Positions 39,067 to 48,834 are shown, counted from the first letter of the stretch. The stretch: DNA of 64,000 nucleotides from Mycolicibacterium monacense (GCF_010731575.1 NZ_AP022617.1:2418001-2482000); one strand, 5' to 3'. The notes: generated from the letters alone by a model not told the origin. A program made the numbers and translations.

Positions 39067-41720
39067 GGGACCATCCGCCGCTCGGCCGGGCCCCACAGCG
39101 GCTGCATGCCGCCGGGCAGTGACAGGTGCGCCGCGGTGATGACCCCCGACAGCGCGCGCAGGTCGCGGTGCACACCGTCGAGCAGATCGGCCAGGTCGGC
39201 TCGGCGGCCGTCGGCGGTGACCTCTTCGAGGTCGGCCGGATCGACGCGGCGCAACCGGGTCACGAGGTCGTCGACGAGCCGCTCCGGACGCGACGAGCCC
39301 GACGACCCCGGCAGTGCCCGCAACCCGTCGCGCAGCCGGTCGAACTGGTAGACCAGCGAGCGGGGGTTCTCCGCGTCCAATAGCAGCAGGTCGGCCACGG
39401 CGGCCACCCGGACCGTGCCCAGCATCCGGCGCCGGTAGATGACGGAGGACTCGCACGCCACCAACGTCGATTCGGTGATGGTCTGCTCGGCGTCGGGGGT
39501 GCGCGCCTCGACGAGGGTGGCGCGCAACAGGCCGGTCAGTCCGAGGCCGCGTTCGATGCGCTTGCCGATGTCCATCATCGTCCAGCCGGCGTCGCGGATC
39601 ATCGATTCGGCGGCCACCCCGGACAGTGCGAGCATCCCGGCCAGTGTCGCGCTGTGCGCCGACGCGAGGTAGGCATCGCCTTCGGTCTTCGACTCCGGTG
39701 GCGCGGACGAGGACCGCAGCACGGCGCGTTCGACGGCCGCGAGCACCATCCAGGTGTCGTTCGACATCTGGTCGCGCACCGACCGGGCCGCCAGACCGAG
39801 CCGCTCGATGGACTGGGCCAGGGATCCGGCGCGGTGGCGGTCGGCGGTGACCGCCCACAGTGTGGTCGGCGCGATCGCGATCATCTCGGCGTAGTCACCG
39901 CCGGCACCGGTGTCGGTACCGGTGAGCTTGCCGATCGCGGTGAGCAGCACCGGGACACATGCGCTGCCGTCCATCTCCTGCCGGTACCGGTATTCGTGGT
40001 AGCGCTCGCGGGTGACGTTGAGGAGCCGGGCGGTGTACTCGGCGCGCTCGGCGTAGCGGCCGAGCCAGAACAGGTCCGACAGTACGCGCGGGGAGCTGAC
40101 CTCGTGGGTGCGGCTCGGGGTGACCGGCGCGGGCGGCGCCACGACCTCGGGCTCGACGGGCACCGTGCGCTCGGCGGTGACACGGGCCGGCGTCCGGATC
40201 CAGATGTCCTTGGCCGCAACGCTGTTCAACGCATACGCGGGGTTTCCAGGCGCCAAGAGGTAGCCGAGGCCGCCGATCATCGGCGCGTACCCGCCGCGCT
40301 GCGCCACGGTGAACAGCCGCATGCCGACGCTGGCCGCCGACAGCCCGCCCGTGCGGTGCACGGTCGGGGCCGAGGAGAACTGCGGCAGTTCCCGGCCGAC
40401 CCACTGCCACGGGGCCGCCTCGATCCGGGCCACCAGTTCGTCGCGCTGGCTTCGCGACAGTGCCGGCCCGACGATGGTGTCGCCGCCCGTCACCGGCGTG
40501 ATCAACAGCGATGCGGTGTGGCTCAACAGGTGTGAGCGTTCCAGGTCGATTCCGCCCCAGTAGACCGGCGCCGTCGCCAGCAGCGGTGTCTCCCCCAGCA
40601 GTTCCTCGGCGAGTTCGGGCAGGAACCGCAGCACCCCGGGGCTCTCGAGGATGCCGCTGCCGAGGGTGTTGACCACGGTGACCGCGCCGCGGCGCAGCGT
40701 CTCGACCAGACCCACCACCCCGAGGCGGGAGTCGGCGCGCAGGTCGAGCGGGTCGGCGTAGTCGGCGTCCACCCGCCGCAACACCACGTCCACCCGCTTG
40801 AGGGTGCCCAACGAGCGCATCCACAACTTGCCGTCGCGCACCACCAGGTCCGCGCTCTCCACCAGCGGGAAGCCCAGCACGCTAGCGAGATAGGCCTGGT
40901 CGAACGCGGTCTCGGAGTGGATGCCGGGGCTGAGCACCACGACGAAGGGGTCCTCGGCCGATTCCGGGGCGGCGTCGATCAGCGCCAGGCGCAGGGCCTG
41001 CGCCCACGGTGACGCCGGTCGCGGCCCGAGTTGTTCGTACAGTTCGGGGATGGCGTGGGCGACCACGCGGCGGTCGGCGAGCGCGTAACCCGCGCCGGAC
41101 GGCGCCTGCGTCCAGTCGGCGTTGACGTTGAACGAGCCGTCCGCGGTGCGGCTGACATCGCAGCCGTGCAGGAACAGCTGGCGCCGGCCGGGGATCTCGA
41201 TGCCGCGGGCGGCGCGCAGGTAGCCGGGGTGGGCGAAGAGGAGTTGCGGGGGCAACACCCCGCTGGTGATCGACCGCTGCGGGCCGTACAGGTCGGTCAG
41301 CACCGCGTCGAGCAGCCGGGACCGTTGCACCAGACCGGATTCCAGCCGGTCCCAGTCGTCGGCGGAGATCACCAACGGCAGACCGTCGAGCCGCCACGGC
41401 CCGGGTACGGCGTCATCGTCGGTGGTGACCGCCTCACCGTGCTGGTCGACGTGGATGTAGGTGATGCCGTCGTTGTCGACCAGGCTGCGCACGACCGCCC
41501 GCAACCGGTCGAGCCCGTCGCGGCCGCGTTCGACGACACACTGCGCCAGCTCCCGCCACGCGGGTCGGATCTCCCCCGCCGCGTCGACGAACTCGTCGTA
41601 CCCCGAGCCCGCACCACCGCGCACGTCGAACAGCGCCTGCTGGGCGCGGGCGGCGCGGTACTCGGCGAGCACGCCGTCGACATCGGCGGGTCCGGTCGGA
41701 CCCTCGGCAGACAGGATCAT
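39063..41720 (-). CDS. Circularly permuted ATP-grasp / alpha-E fusion protein
   Basis: 885 residues. The N-terminal two thirds is a circularly permuted ATP-grasp (DUF404/DUF407) peptide-ligase-type domain: GITYIHVDQHGEAV, RSRLLDAVLTDLYGPQ, PGIHSETAFDQAYLA and RRVDADYADPLDL. The last third (about 560-880) is an alpha-E helical domain starting at SDLFWLGRYAERAEYTARLL. Comparative genomics places these with transglutaminases in predicted peptide-tagging systems. Starts one base inside the upstream stop (TGATG). Confidence 0.9.
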   Translation of the reverse strand: MILSAEGPTGPADVDGVLAEYRAARAQQALFDVRGGAGSGYDEFVDAAGEIRPAWRELAQCVVERGRDGLDRLRAVVRSLVDNDGITYIHVDQHGEAVTTDDDAVPGPWRLDGLPLVISADDWDRLESGLVQRSRLLDAVLTDLYGPQRSITSGVLPPQLLFAHPGYLRAARGIEIPGRRQLFLHGCDVSRTADGSFNVNADWTQAPSGAGYALADRRVVAHAIPELYEQLGPRPASPWAQALRLALIDAAPESAEDPFVVVLSPGIHSETAFDQAYLASVLGFPLVESADLVVRDGKLWMRSLGTLKRVDVVLRRVDADYADPLDLRADSRLGVVGLVETLRRGAVTVVNTLGSGILESPGVLRFLPELAEELLGETPLLATAPVYWGGIDLERSHLLSHTASLLITPVTGGDTIVGPALSRSQRDELVARIEAAPWQWVGRELPQFSSAPTVHRTGGLSAASVGMRLFTVAQRGGYAPMIGGLGYLLAPGNPAYALNSVAAKDIWIRTPARVTAERTVPVEPEVVAPPAPVTPSRTHEVSSPRVLSDLFWLGRYAERAEYTARLLNVTRERYHEYRYRQEMDGSACVPVLLTAIGKLTGTDTGAGGDYAEMIAIAPTTLWAVTADRHRAGSLAQSIERLGLAARSVRDQMSNDTWMVLAAVERAVLRSSSAPPESKTEGDAYLASAHSATLAGMLALSGVAAESMIRDAGWTMMDIGKRIERGLGLTGLLRATLVEARTPDAEQTITESTLVACESSVIYRRRMLGTVRVAAVADLLLLDAENPRSLVYQFDRLRDGLRALPGSSGSSRPERLVDDLVTRLRRVDPADLEEVTADGRRADLADLLDGVHRDLRALSGVITAAHLSLPGGMQPLWGPAERRMVP

Positions 41721-44700
41721 CACCGCAGAACGGTACGCACCCGACGCAGATCGAGGATGCCCGGCGCGCCCAGGTCGGTGGACTGCCTGGCCTGCTTCTC
41801 CCGGAGGTCGGACAGGTCGATGCGTCCGGGGGTGAATCCGGTGGCCTCGAAGCGGCGTCCGCGCCGCGATTCGGCTTCGACCGCGTTGACGGGCGGGGTG
41901 TCGTAGGACCGGCCGCCGGGATGGGCGACGTGGTAGGTGCAACCACCGCGGGACACGCCACCGGCGGTGTCGACGAGTTCGAAGCGCAGCGGCCCGTCGA
42001 CGGTGATCGTCGGGTGAAGTGCACTGGGCGGCTGCCAGGCGCGGTACCGCACCCCGCCGACCTGGATGTCGGGGTTGTCGGTGGCCAGCATCGGGATGGG
42101 GTGGCCGTTGCAGGTGACGAGGTAGCGGTGCCGGTCGGCGCCGATCAACCGCACCTGCAACCGTTCGACCGACGAGTCGACGTACCGGGCCGTGCCACCC
42201 GCGGTGGCCTGTTCACCGAGGACGTTCCACGGCTCGATGGCGCCGCGCAGTTCGATCTCCACACCGTCGAACACGGCAGCGCCGATGCGGGGGAAGCGGA
42301 ACTCGGTGAACGGGTCCAGCCAGCTGGTGTCGAAGTGGATGTCGTGGGCGCGCAGGTCGGCCGCGACATCGGCGATGTCGTGGATGAGGAAGTGCGGCAA
42401 CAGGTATCGGCCGTGCAGATTGGCCCCGTGGCGGATCAGCGGCGCACGAAGCGGCTCGTCCCAGAACCATGCCACCAGGGCGCGCACGAGCAGCGACTGC
42501 ACCATCGCCATCTGGAAGTGTGGCGGCATCTCGAAGCCCCGCAGCTCCAACAGGCCGAGCCGCCCCCTGGCGCTGTCGGGGCTGTAGAGCTTGTCGATGC
42601 AGAACTCGGCGCGGTGGGTGTTGCCGGTGATGTCGGTGAGGAGGTGGCGAAGAGCCCTGTCGGTGACCCACGCGCTGGCTCGCTTGGGCCCGGAGCCACC
42701 ACAGAGCCGGGCGATCTCGGCGAACGCGATCTCGAGTTCGTAGAGCGCCTCGGACCGGCCTTCGTCGACCCGCGGCGCCTGCGACGTGGTGCCGATGAAC
42801 CGGCCGGCGAACAGATAGGACAGCGCGGGGTGGCGCTGCCAGTAAGTGAGCATCGACACCAGCAGGTCGGGGCGGCGCAACAGCGGTGAGTCCGCGGGCG
42901 TCGGACCGCCGAGCGTGATGTGGTTGCCCCCGCCGGTGCCGCCGTGGGTGCCGTCGACGTCGAACTGTTCGGTGGTCAGGCGGGCCAGCCGCGCCTGTTC
43001 GTAGAGCGTCTCGAGCTGGGTCCGCTGTTCGGCGAAGCTGGCGGTCGGGGCCACGTTGACCTCGATGACCCCCGGGTCGGGTGTGATCGTCACCGACGTC
43101 AGGCGCGGGTCGGCGGGCGGCGGGTAGCCCTCGATGACCACCGGGCAGCCGATCGCCGACGCGGCGGTCTCGATCCGGCCGACGAGGTCGACGAAATGTT
43201 CGAGTTCCTCTGTGGGCGGCAGGAATACGTAGAGCACCCGGTCTCGCACCTCGGTGACCATCGCCGTCGTCGGCAGCGAGTCGGCATCCTCGACCTCGGC
43301 GTCGGTCTGCTCGGCAGCGTCCGCAACGGAGGCGAGCGCACCGCGCCGGGCCAGCGGGTCGGCGGGATAGCCGGGTCGCGGTGGCTGCCAGCTGATCGCG
43401 TCGAGCGGCAGCCGCAGCCCGGCGGGTGAATCGCCGTCCAGGAGCACGATGCGGCCCCGGCGCAGCCGCCAGTCGGCGCTGGCCCATGCCGAGTCGTCGT
43501 CGCGGCGGTGCAGCGGCAGCACGAACGCGGCCGGTTCGGTGACGCTGGTGTCGAGCCGGGCCAGCAGGTCCGCGCGGGCCCGGGCGGTGTCGTCGGCGAG
43601 ATCGTCGTCGGGGGCGACGGGCTCCCCGGCGGGGCGGCGGGCCGCGGCAGCCAACCGGCTCAGCGGATCCTCGAACGCCGACCGGACCTGTGTGCCGGGG
43701 AGCCCGAGGCCGGCCGCGACGGCGGCGAGCAGTCGCCGCGCGGCGTCGTCGTCCACGGTGTGCGTCTCGGCGCCCCACGGATCGGCCAGCAGCGACGCGT
43801 CGGTCCACAGCGGTGCCCCGTCGGTGCGCCAGTACAGGCCGATCTGCCAGCGCGGCAACGGTTCTCCGGGATACCACTTGCCCTGGCCGCGCTGCACCAA
43901 CCCCTGCGGCGCCCACACCGTCTTGAGCCCGGCGGCCAGCGCCGAGGCCCGCTCCCGCTTGTGTGGACCGTCGGCCGCCGTGGTCCATTCGGGGTCGGTG
44001 CGGTTGTCGACCGACACGAATGTCGGCTCCCCGCCGACGGTGAGACGGACATCGCCCTTGGTCAGCCGGTCGTCGACCCGGGCGCCCAGCGCGCAGACGG
44101 CGTCCCACGCGGTCTCGGTGTAGGGCAGCGTGACGCGCGGATCCTCGTGGACACGGGTGACGAGGTTGGCGAAGTCCAGTGTGCTCTCACACGGTTCGGT
44201 GGCACCGGTGATCGGTGCGGCCGAGTCGGGGTGCGGGGTCGCCGAGAGCGGGATGTGTCCCTCACCGGCGAAGAGCCCCGAGGTGGGGTCCAGGCCGATC
44301 CACCCGGCGCCGGGGATGTAGACCTCCGTCCACGCGTGCAGATCGGTGAAGTCGGCGGCCGGTCCGGACGGGCCGTCGAGCGCTTGCACGTCGGAGGTGA
44401 GCTGGACGAGGTAGCCGGACACGAACCGGGCCGCCAGCCCGAGTTGGCGCAGGATCGACACCAACAGCCAGGCCGAGTCGCGGCACGAGCCGATGCCGAC
44501 GCGCAGCGTGTGATCGGGGGTGTGCACCCCGGGTTCGAGGCGGACGCTGTAGCCGACGTCGGCGTTGATCGCGCGGTTGAGGGCGACCAGGAACTCGATG
44601 GTGCTGGTGCCGGGCGCGACGGTGAAGTTCTTCACCCACGCCTGCACGAGGTCTCCGGGCCCGGATCCGTCGCCGAACTCGTCGACCGGTTTCAGATACG

Positions 44701-45046
44701 GTTTGAGATCCTCGGCCAGCGCCCTGGGGTAGGCGAATCCGATCCGCTCGGCGTACTCCTCGATGAAGAAGTCGAACGGGTTGATCACCTTCAGGTCGGC
44801 GATCAGGCCGACGGTGATCGTGAGCTGCCGGGTGCGCGTCGGAAACACTACGCGGGCAAGGAAATTGCCGAAGGCGTCCTGCTGCCAGTTGACGAAGTGG
44901 TCATCGGGCTCGATGGTCAGCGAGTACGCCTCGATGGGCGTTCGGGAGTGCGGCGCCGGACGCAGCCGGATGACGTGCGGGTGCACTTCCACCAGCCGGT
45001 CGAACGTGTAGCTGGTGCGATGCTCCAGCGCCACCTTGATGCCCAT
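41720..45046 (-). CDS. Large transglutaminase-like protein with DUF2126
   Basis: 1108 residues, Rv2566-like. A transglutaminase domain at the N-terminus (Cys188 in GIGSCRDSAWLLVS, His237 in DLHAWTEVYIPG, Asp253 in GLDPTSG) is followed by a long DUF2126 region: GGEPTFVSVDNRTDPEWTT, WYPGEPLPRWQIGLYWR, TGGGNHITLGG, and HLLTDITGNTHRAEFCIDKLYSP. First gene of the three-gene set. The DUF2126 half resembles glutamine-synthetase-like ligases in some analyses; treat that as uncertain. Confidence 0.9.
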   Translation of the reverse strand: MGIKVALEHRTSYTFDRLVEVHPHVIRLRPAPHSRTPIEAYSLTIEPDDHFVNWQQDAFGNFLARVVFPTRTRQLTITVGLIADLKVINPFDFFIEEYAERIGFAYPRALAEDLKPYLKPVDEFGDGSGPGDLVQAWVKNFTVAPGTSTIEFLVALNRAINADVGYSVRLEPGVHTPDHTLRVGIGSCRDSAWLLVSILRQLGLAARFVSGYLVQLTSDVQALDGPSGPAADFTDLHAWTEVYIPGAGWIGLDPTSGLFAGEGHIPLSATPHPDSAAPITGATEPCESTLDFANLVTRVHEDPRVTLPYTETAWDAVCALGARVDDRLTKGDVRLTVGGEPTFVSVDNRTDPEWTTAADGPHKRERASALAAGLKTVWAPQGLVQRGQGKWYPGEPLPRWQIGLYWRTDGAPLWTDASLLADPWGAETHTVDDDAARRLLAAVAAGLGLPGTQVRSAFEDPLSRLAAAARRPAGEPVAPDDDLADDTARARADLLARLDTSVTEPAAFVLPLHRRDDDSAWASADWRLRRGRIVLLDGDSPAGLRLPLDAISWQPPRPGYPADPLARRGALASVADAAEQTDAEVEDADSLPTTAMVTEVRDRVLYVFLPPTEELEHFVDLVGRIETAASAIGCPVVIEGYPPPADPRLTSVTITPDPGVIEVNVAPTASFAEQRTQLETLYEQARLARLTTEQFDVDGTHGGTGGGNHITLGGPTPADSPLLRRPDLLVSMLTYWQRHPALSYLFAGRFIGTTSQAPRVDEGRSEALYELEIAFAEIARLCGGSGPKRASAWVTDRALRHLLTDITGNTHRAEFCIDKLYSPDSARGRLGLLELRGFEMPPHFQMAMVQSLLVRALVAWFWDEPLRAPLIRHGANLHGRYLLPHFLIHDIADVAADLRAHDIHFDTSWLDPFTEFRFPRIGAAVFDGVEIELRGAIEPWNVLGEQATAGGTARYVDSSVERLQVRLIGADRHRYLVTCNGHPIPMLATDNPDIQVGGVRYRAWQPPSALHPTITVDGPLRFELVDTAGGVSRGGCTYHVAHPGGRSYDTPPVNAVEAESRRGRRFEATGFTPGRIDLSDLREKQARQSTDLGAPGILDLRRVRTVLR

Positions 45047-45107
45047 CCGCTGATCCCATCACAAGGCGTGGGGGTGCGCATGCCCGCGCCGTCCGGGTCC
45101 GGGGCGG

Positions 45108-46034
45108 TCAGGCCGGCCGGTGGTGGTGGCGGTCGGCGAGTTTACGGATCCACAACACCGCGACGCCTGCGGCGACGATCCCGGTCAGGTTGATCGCGAG
45201 CTGGGCGGCCGACTCTCCGGCGATGTCCCAGTCGCCGACCGTGGCGGCCACGACCGCGAAACCGGCGGCGGGCACGGTGGTGACGGAGATGAAGACACCG
45301 ACGAGTGCGGCGGACTTCGCCGAGACCAGGGACAGCATCCCTGCCGCGCCGGCCAGGAGCGCGACGACCAGCGACAGCGGCCCCACCTGGAAGATGAAGT
45401 CGACCTCCTCGAGGTCGCGGGTGCTGGCCAGCTCGATCCAGCCGAGCCCCTCCCCGGCCATTACCCCGAACGCGGTGACGGCCATCGCTATCGGGAAGCC
45501 GATGAGCAGGGCGGCCAGGGCGCGGCGTGTCAGGTGTGTGCGCCGGCGCACCAAGGAGACCGCCAGCGCGGCGAGCGGGCCGAATTCGGGCCCGACCACC
45601 ATGGCGCCGACCACGGTGACCGGCGAGTCGGTGACGACGCCGACCGCGGCGATCAGGCAGGCCAGGGTGAGGAAGGCGACGAACGTCACGTTGAGAGTGG
45701 ACTCTTCGCGGGTGCGCGCGGCGAGTTCGTCCCACACCACCGCATCGGCGGGGTCACCCTCGGCCTCGTCCTCGGCGCGGTAGGCGCGCACCGACAGCAC
45801 GGTGTCGACGACGTCGAGGGTGATCGCGCCGCGGTCCTTGACACCGAGCGCCTTGAGCCCGTCGACGACCTCGTTCGCGGATTCGCGTGCGATGTCGGCG
45901 GTGATCTCGTCGCCGCGCGGGTCGAGCGCGGCGTCGCGGTGGATGACGAGGTGTGCGACACCGGGGTTGTCGGTCAGTAGCTCGAGTACTGGGTCAGACA
46001 GGTCGGGCGGCGCGATGACCCGCAGATGCAGCAC
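45108..46034 (-). CDS. DUF389 family membrane protein
   Basis: 308 residues. A soluble N-terminal alpha/beta domain (about 1-115, LHLRVIAPPDLSDPVLELL) is followed by six membrane helices. DUF389 hallmarks are SPVTVVGAMVVGPEFGPLAAL and the repeats SLVSAKSAALVGVFISVTTVPAAG and SAAQLAINLTGIVAAG. A putative transporter-like family with unknown substrate. Divided by 61 bp from the large transglutaminase; not obviously co-functional. Confidence 0.87.
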   Translation of the reverse strand: MLHLRVIAPPDLSDPVLELLTDNPGVAHLVIHRDAALDPRGDEITADIARESANEVVDGLKALGVKDRGAITLDVVDTVLSVRAYRAEDEAEGDPADAVVWDELAARTREESTLNVTFVAFLTLACLIAAVGVVTDSPVTVVGAMVVGPEFGPLAALAVSLVRRRTHLTRRALAALLIGFPIAMAVTAFGVMAGEGLGWIELASTRDLEEVDFIFQVGPLSLVVALLAGAAGMLSLVSAKSAALVGVFISVTTVPAAGFAVVAATVGDWDIAGESAAQLAINLTGIVAAGVAVLWIRKLADRHHHRPA

Positions 46035-46063
46035 GGCCCGAGGGTAGCGTCATCGCAGCGCTG

Positions 46064-46540
46064 TCACGCCTCGCTTCGCTTGACGAGTCGCATACCGAGT
46101 TCGGCGGCGGGCACCTCGTGGCCGGCCGCGCAGCGGATCTCCACGGTCGCCTCCTCACCGCACCCGAGGTGGGTCAACCGCAGCCGGCTGTCGTCGATGT
46201 GGCGCCGGCCCCACTCGAACATCGCCCACACCACCGGCATGAAGTCACGGCCGGTGTCGGTCAGCACGTACTCGTCGCGCCGCCGCTGACCGGGTTCCTG
46301 ATAGGGCCTGCGCTCCAGGAGGCCGGCGTCGACCAGTTCGGACAGACGCGCCGCCGCGGCGGCCTTGGTCACCCCGACCCGTCGCCAGAAATCCTCGAAG
46401 CGGGTGGTGCCGTAGAAGGCCTCGCGCATCAGCAGCATCGTCGTCTTGGTGCCCAGCAGCGCCATCGTCTTCTCGATCGGGCACTGCCCCACCGCCGACC
46501 AGGCGTCGCGGTCGGCGAGCGGCCCTTGCAGCACGGCCAC
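46064..46540 (-). CDS. HxlR-family transcriptional regulator
   Basis: 158 residues. The HxlR winged helix opens with CPIEKTMALLGTKTTMLLMREAFYGTTRFEDFWRR; VTKAAAAARLSELVDAGLL is the recognition region and DEYVLTDTGRDFMPVVWAM closes the core. A C-terminal extension of about 45 residues has HLGCGEEATVEIRCAAGHEV, with two cysteines and two histidines that could bind a metal. Divergent from a thiolase gene, which it probably controls. Confidence 0.85.
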   Translation of the reverse strand: MAVLQGPLADRDAWSAVGQCPIEKTMALLGTKTTMLLMREAFYGTTRFEDFWRRVGVTKAAAAARLSELVDAGLLERRPYQEPGQRRRDEYVLTDTGRDFMPVVWAMFEWGRRHIDDSRLRLTHLGCGEEATVEIRCAAGHEVPAAELGMRLVKRSEA

Positions 46541-46569
46541 GGAATCATCCCCATCTCTGAGTTGTTTTC

Positions 46570-46599
46570 ACTATACCTAGGTGGTACACACGTCTAGGT
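46570..46599. promoter_or_regulatory. HxlR promoter/operator between regulator and thiolase
   Basis: A minus-strand -10 box TATAGT (46570-46575) abuts the imperfect palindrome TACCTAGGTGGTA (46574-46586). The hexamer CTAGGT occurs again at 46594-46599, 17 bp after its first copy (46577-46582). This is consistent with a regulator binding both sites and repressing both directions. Confidence 0.5.
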
Positions 46600-46629
46600 A
46601 GCCACAACCATACTCAGAGTGGAGTCGAC

Positions 46630-47814
46630 ATGAGTGGATTCACGGGACGCGACGCCGTCATCGTCGGGGCGGTACGGACGCCGATCGGCAAGGGTAAGCC
46701 GGGCGGCGGGCTGCACGAGGTACTGCCGGCCGACCTGCTCGCGCACAGCCTGCGCGAATTGGTCACCCGCACCGGGGTCGATCCCGCCCAGGTCGACGAC
46801 GTCATCGCCGGCGCCGTCACCCAGGTGGGCGATCAGGCTGTGAACATCGCCCGCAATGCGCTTCTCGGAGCGGGCTTTCCGGAGTCGGTTCCCGGCACCA
46901 CCGTCGACCGCCAGTGCGGTAGCAGCCAGCAGGCCATCAGCTTCGCCGCGCAGGGCGTGGCCTCCGGCGCGTACGACATCGCGATCGCCGCGGGCGTGGA
47001 GTCGATGAGCCGGGTACCGATGGGGTCGTCGGTCCTGCCCGGCAGCAACCCCTTCGGTGACGACTTCGCCCGCCGCTACCCCGACGGCCTTGTGCCGCAG
47101 GGTATCTCCGCGGAGTTGATCGCCGCCAAGTGGGGGCTCTCACGCACCGCGCTCGACGAGTTCTCCGCGGGCAGCCACGAGAAGGCCGCGGCGGCGACCA
47201 AGGCGGGTCTGTTCGAGGGCGAACTTGCCCCGATCGCCGGGCTCGCCACCGACGAGATCATCCGTCCGGGCACCACCGTGGAGACGCTGGCCGGACTCAA
47301 ACCGGCGTTCTACCACCCCACCTACGAGGAGCGTTTCCCGCAGATCGGCTGGGAGATCACCGCGGGCAACTCGTCACCACTGTCCGACGGCAGCGCCGCG
47401 GTGCTGATCACCACGACCGAGGCGGCCAAACGGCTGGGGCTGCGGCCGCTGGCGCGTATCCACACCGCGGTGGCCGTCGGATCCGATCCGCTCTACATGC
47501 TGACCGGAGTCATCCCCGCGACCGAGAAGGTGCTGGCCAAGGCGGGCCTGACGCTTGCCGACATCGACCTGTTCGAGGTCAACGAAGCCTTCGCACCCGT
47601 CGTGCTGGCATGGGCACGGGACACCGGCGCCGATCTCGACAAGACGAACGTCAACGGCGGCGCCATCGCGATCGGTCATCCGTTGGGGGCCAGCGGCGTA
47701 CGGATCATGACCACGTTGGTCAACGCGTTGGAGCAGCGCGGCGGCCGCTACGGGCTGCAGACCATGTGCGAGGCGGGCGGGATGGCCAACGCGACGATCA
47801 TCGAGCGCCTCTGA
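46630..47814 (+). CDS. Acetyl-CoA acyltransferase (thiolase)
   Basis: 394 residues, degradative/biosynthetic thiolase. The nucleophile is Cys96 in VDRQCGSSQQA. NEAFAPV, GHPLGASGVRI and the C-terminal MCEAGGMANA with the second catalytic Cys are all in place. Cleaves 3-ketoacyl-CoA or condenses acetyl-CoA; direction cannot be told. No other beta-oxidation genes are adjacent. GGAG lies upstream of the ATG. Divergent from an HxlR regulator. Confidence 0.93.
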   Translation: MSGFTGRDAVIVGAVRTPIGKGKPGGGLHEVLPADLLAHSLRELVTRTGVDPAQVDDVIAGAVTQVGDQAVNIARNALLGAGFPESVPGTTVDRQCGSSQQAISFAAQGVASGAYDIAIAAGVESMSRVPMGSSVLPGSNPFGDDFARRYPDGLVPQGISAELIAAKWGLSRTALDEFSAGSHEKAAAATKAGLFEGELAPIAGLATDEIIRPGTTVETLAGLKPAFYHPTYEERFPQIGWEITAGNSSPLSDGSAAVLITTTEAAKRLGLRPLARIHTAVAVGSDPLYMLTGVIPATEKVLAKAGLTLADIDLFEVNEAFAPVVLAWARDTGADLDKTNVNGGAIAIGHPLGASGVRIMTTLVNALEQRGGRYGLQTMCEAGGMANATIIERL

Positions 47815-47816
47815 GC

Positions 47817-47865
47817 GATTTCGGCGTGGCTGGTCGCGCTGAGCGCGACCAGCCACGCCGAAATC
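47817..47865. terminator. Perfect 24-bp inverted repeat, bidirectional terminator
   Basis: Left arm 47817-47840 and right arm 47842-47865 are perfect reverse complements around a single G, starting GATTTCGGCG and ending CGCCGAAATC. It fills the gap between the converging thiolase and arr genes. There is no U-tract on either side. Confidence 0.8.
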
Positions 47866-47874
47866 ACGCCGCAC

Positions 47875-48294
47875 TCAGTCGTAGATGACGGCGAGTCCCT
47901 TCCGGCGGAGGTCCGCGAGGGTGTCCTGCATGGCTTGGAGCTGTTCGGGTGCGTGCCCCACCCAGTCCGTGAGTTCGCCGACCACCCGCACCGGCTCACG
48001 GGTGCGGTAGGAGCGGGTCGGGTTGCCGGGGAACTTCTTGTCGGTCACGTTCGGGTCGTCCTCCAGTGCGCCTTCGGGTTCGACGATGTAGATGCGGCCC
48101 CGGCCCTCGCCCGCGGCCAACTCGGCTCCCCACACGGCGGCATCCAGCGTCTGTGTCACGTAGACGTGATTCGAGACGCGGCCGTCCTCGAAGTTCGACG
48201 GCCGCCCCGGCACCAACCGGTCACCCACCTCGAGGTCGGCCTTGGTGCCGTGCAAGTAGGCGCCCGACTCGTGGATCTCGAAAGGTTTGGTCAC
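47875..48294 (-). CDS. arr: Rifampin ADP-ribosyltransferase (Arr)
   Basis: 139 residues. It transfers ADP-ribose from NAD+ to rifamycins, giving intrinsic resistance. The residues known to matter in M. smegmatis Arr (His19, Tyr49, Asp84) map to His15 in GAYLHGTKA, Tyr45 in NHVYVTQTLD and Asp80 in EDDPNVTDKK. WGAELAAGEGRGRIYIVEPEG is nearly identical to that enzyme. Full length. A chromosomal arr is typical of fast-growing mycobacteria. Confidence 0.95.
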   Translation of the reverse strand: MTKPFEIHESGAYLHGTKADLEVGDRLVPGRPSNFEDGRVSNHVYVTQTLDAAVWGAELAAGEGRGRIYIVEPEGALEDDPNVTDKKFPGNPTRSYRTREPVRVVGELTDWVGHAPEQLQAMQDTLADLRRKGLAVIYD

Positions 48295-48405
48295 AACAAC
48301 CCCCGTCCGTAGTAGCTGGACGGCGATTGTGCAGCAGGTCGGGGGCCTTGCCGCAAGCCCCCACCCCGACCGTAAAGTGAGAGTGGGACAGACGCGGACC
48401 CGGCC

Positions 48406-48834
48406 TCAGACCCGGGTGAGTTCGAACAGCGGGATCACGCGGTCGGTGTTCGCCTGATACTCGGCGAACGTGGGCGCCATCTCGACGATCTTGGCGTAGA
48501 GCTCATCGCGCTCCTCGCGCGGCAACTCGCGCACCTCGACGTCGTAGGCCTCGGTGCCGACCTCGACGTGTGCTTTCGGCAGCGCGCGCAGGTTGTGCAC
48601 CCACGCCGGATCCTTCGGCGCCCCGGCGTAGGAGCCGACGATCAGCATCCTGCCGTCGACGGTGAGATAGGCCAGCGGTGACAACCGCGCCTTACCGGTC
48701 TTGGCGCCGACGGTGTGGAGCAACAGCAGTGTGGCGCCCTCGAAGGGCCCGCCGACGACGCCGTCGTTGTTGCGGAACTCGTCGATGATGGCCTGGTTGA
48801 AGTCGTTGAGTGAAGCGGGGTCGGGTCGGGTCAT
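48406..48834 (-). CDS. Deazaflavin (F420)-dependent nitroreductase-family protein
   Basis: 142 residues, split-barrel FDOR-A fold, Ddn-like. Landmarks are FNQAIIDEFRNNDGVVGGPFEGATLLLLHTVGAKTGKARLSPL, YLTVDGRMLIVGSYAGAPKDPAWVHNLRA and ELYAKIVEMAPTFAEYQ. Reduces unknown substrates with F420H2. Start at the ATG giving MTRPDPAS; a GTG six codons upstream is less likely. Divergent from the large cyclase gene. Confidence 0.88.
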   Translation of the reverse strand: MTRPDPASLNDFNQAIIDEFRNNDGVVGGPFEGATLLLLHTVGAKTGKARLSPLAYLTVDGRMLIVGSYAGAPKDPAWVHNLRALPKAHVEVGTEAYDVEVRELPREERDELYAKIVEMAPTFAEYQANTDRVIPLFELTRV

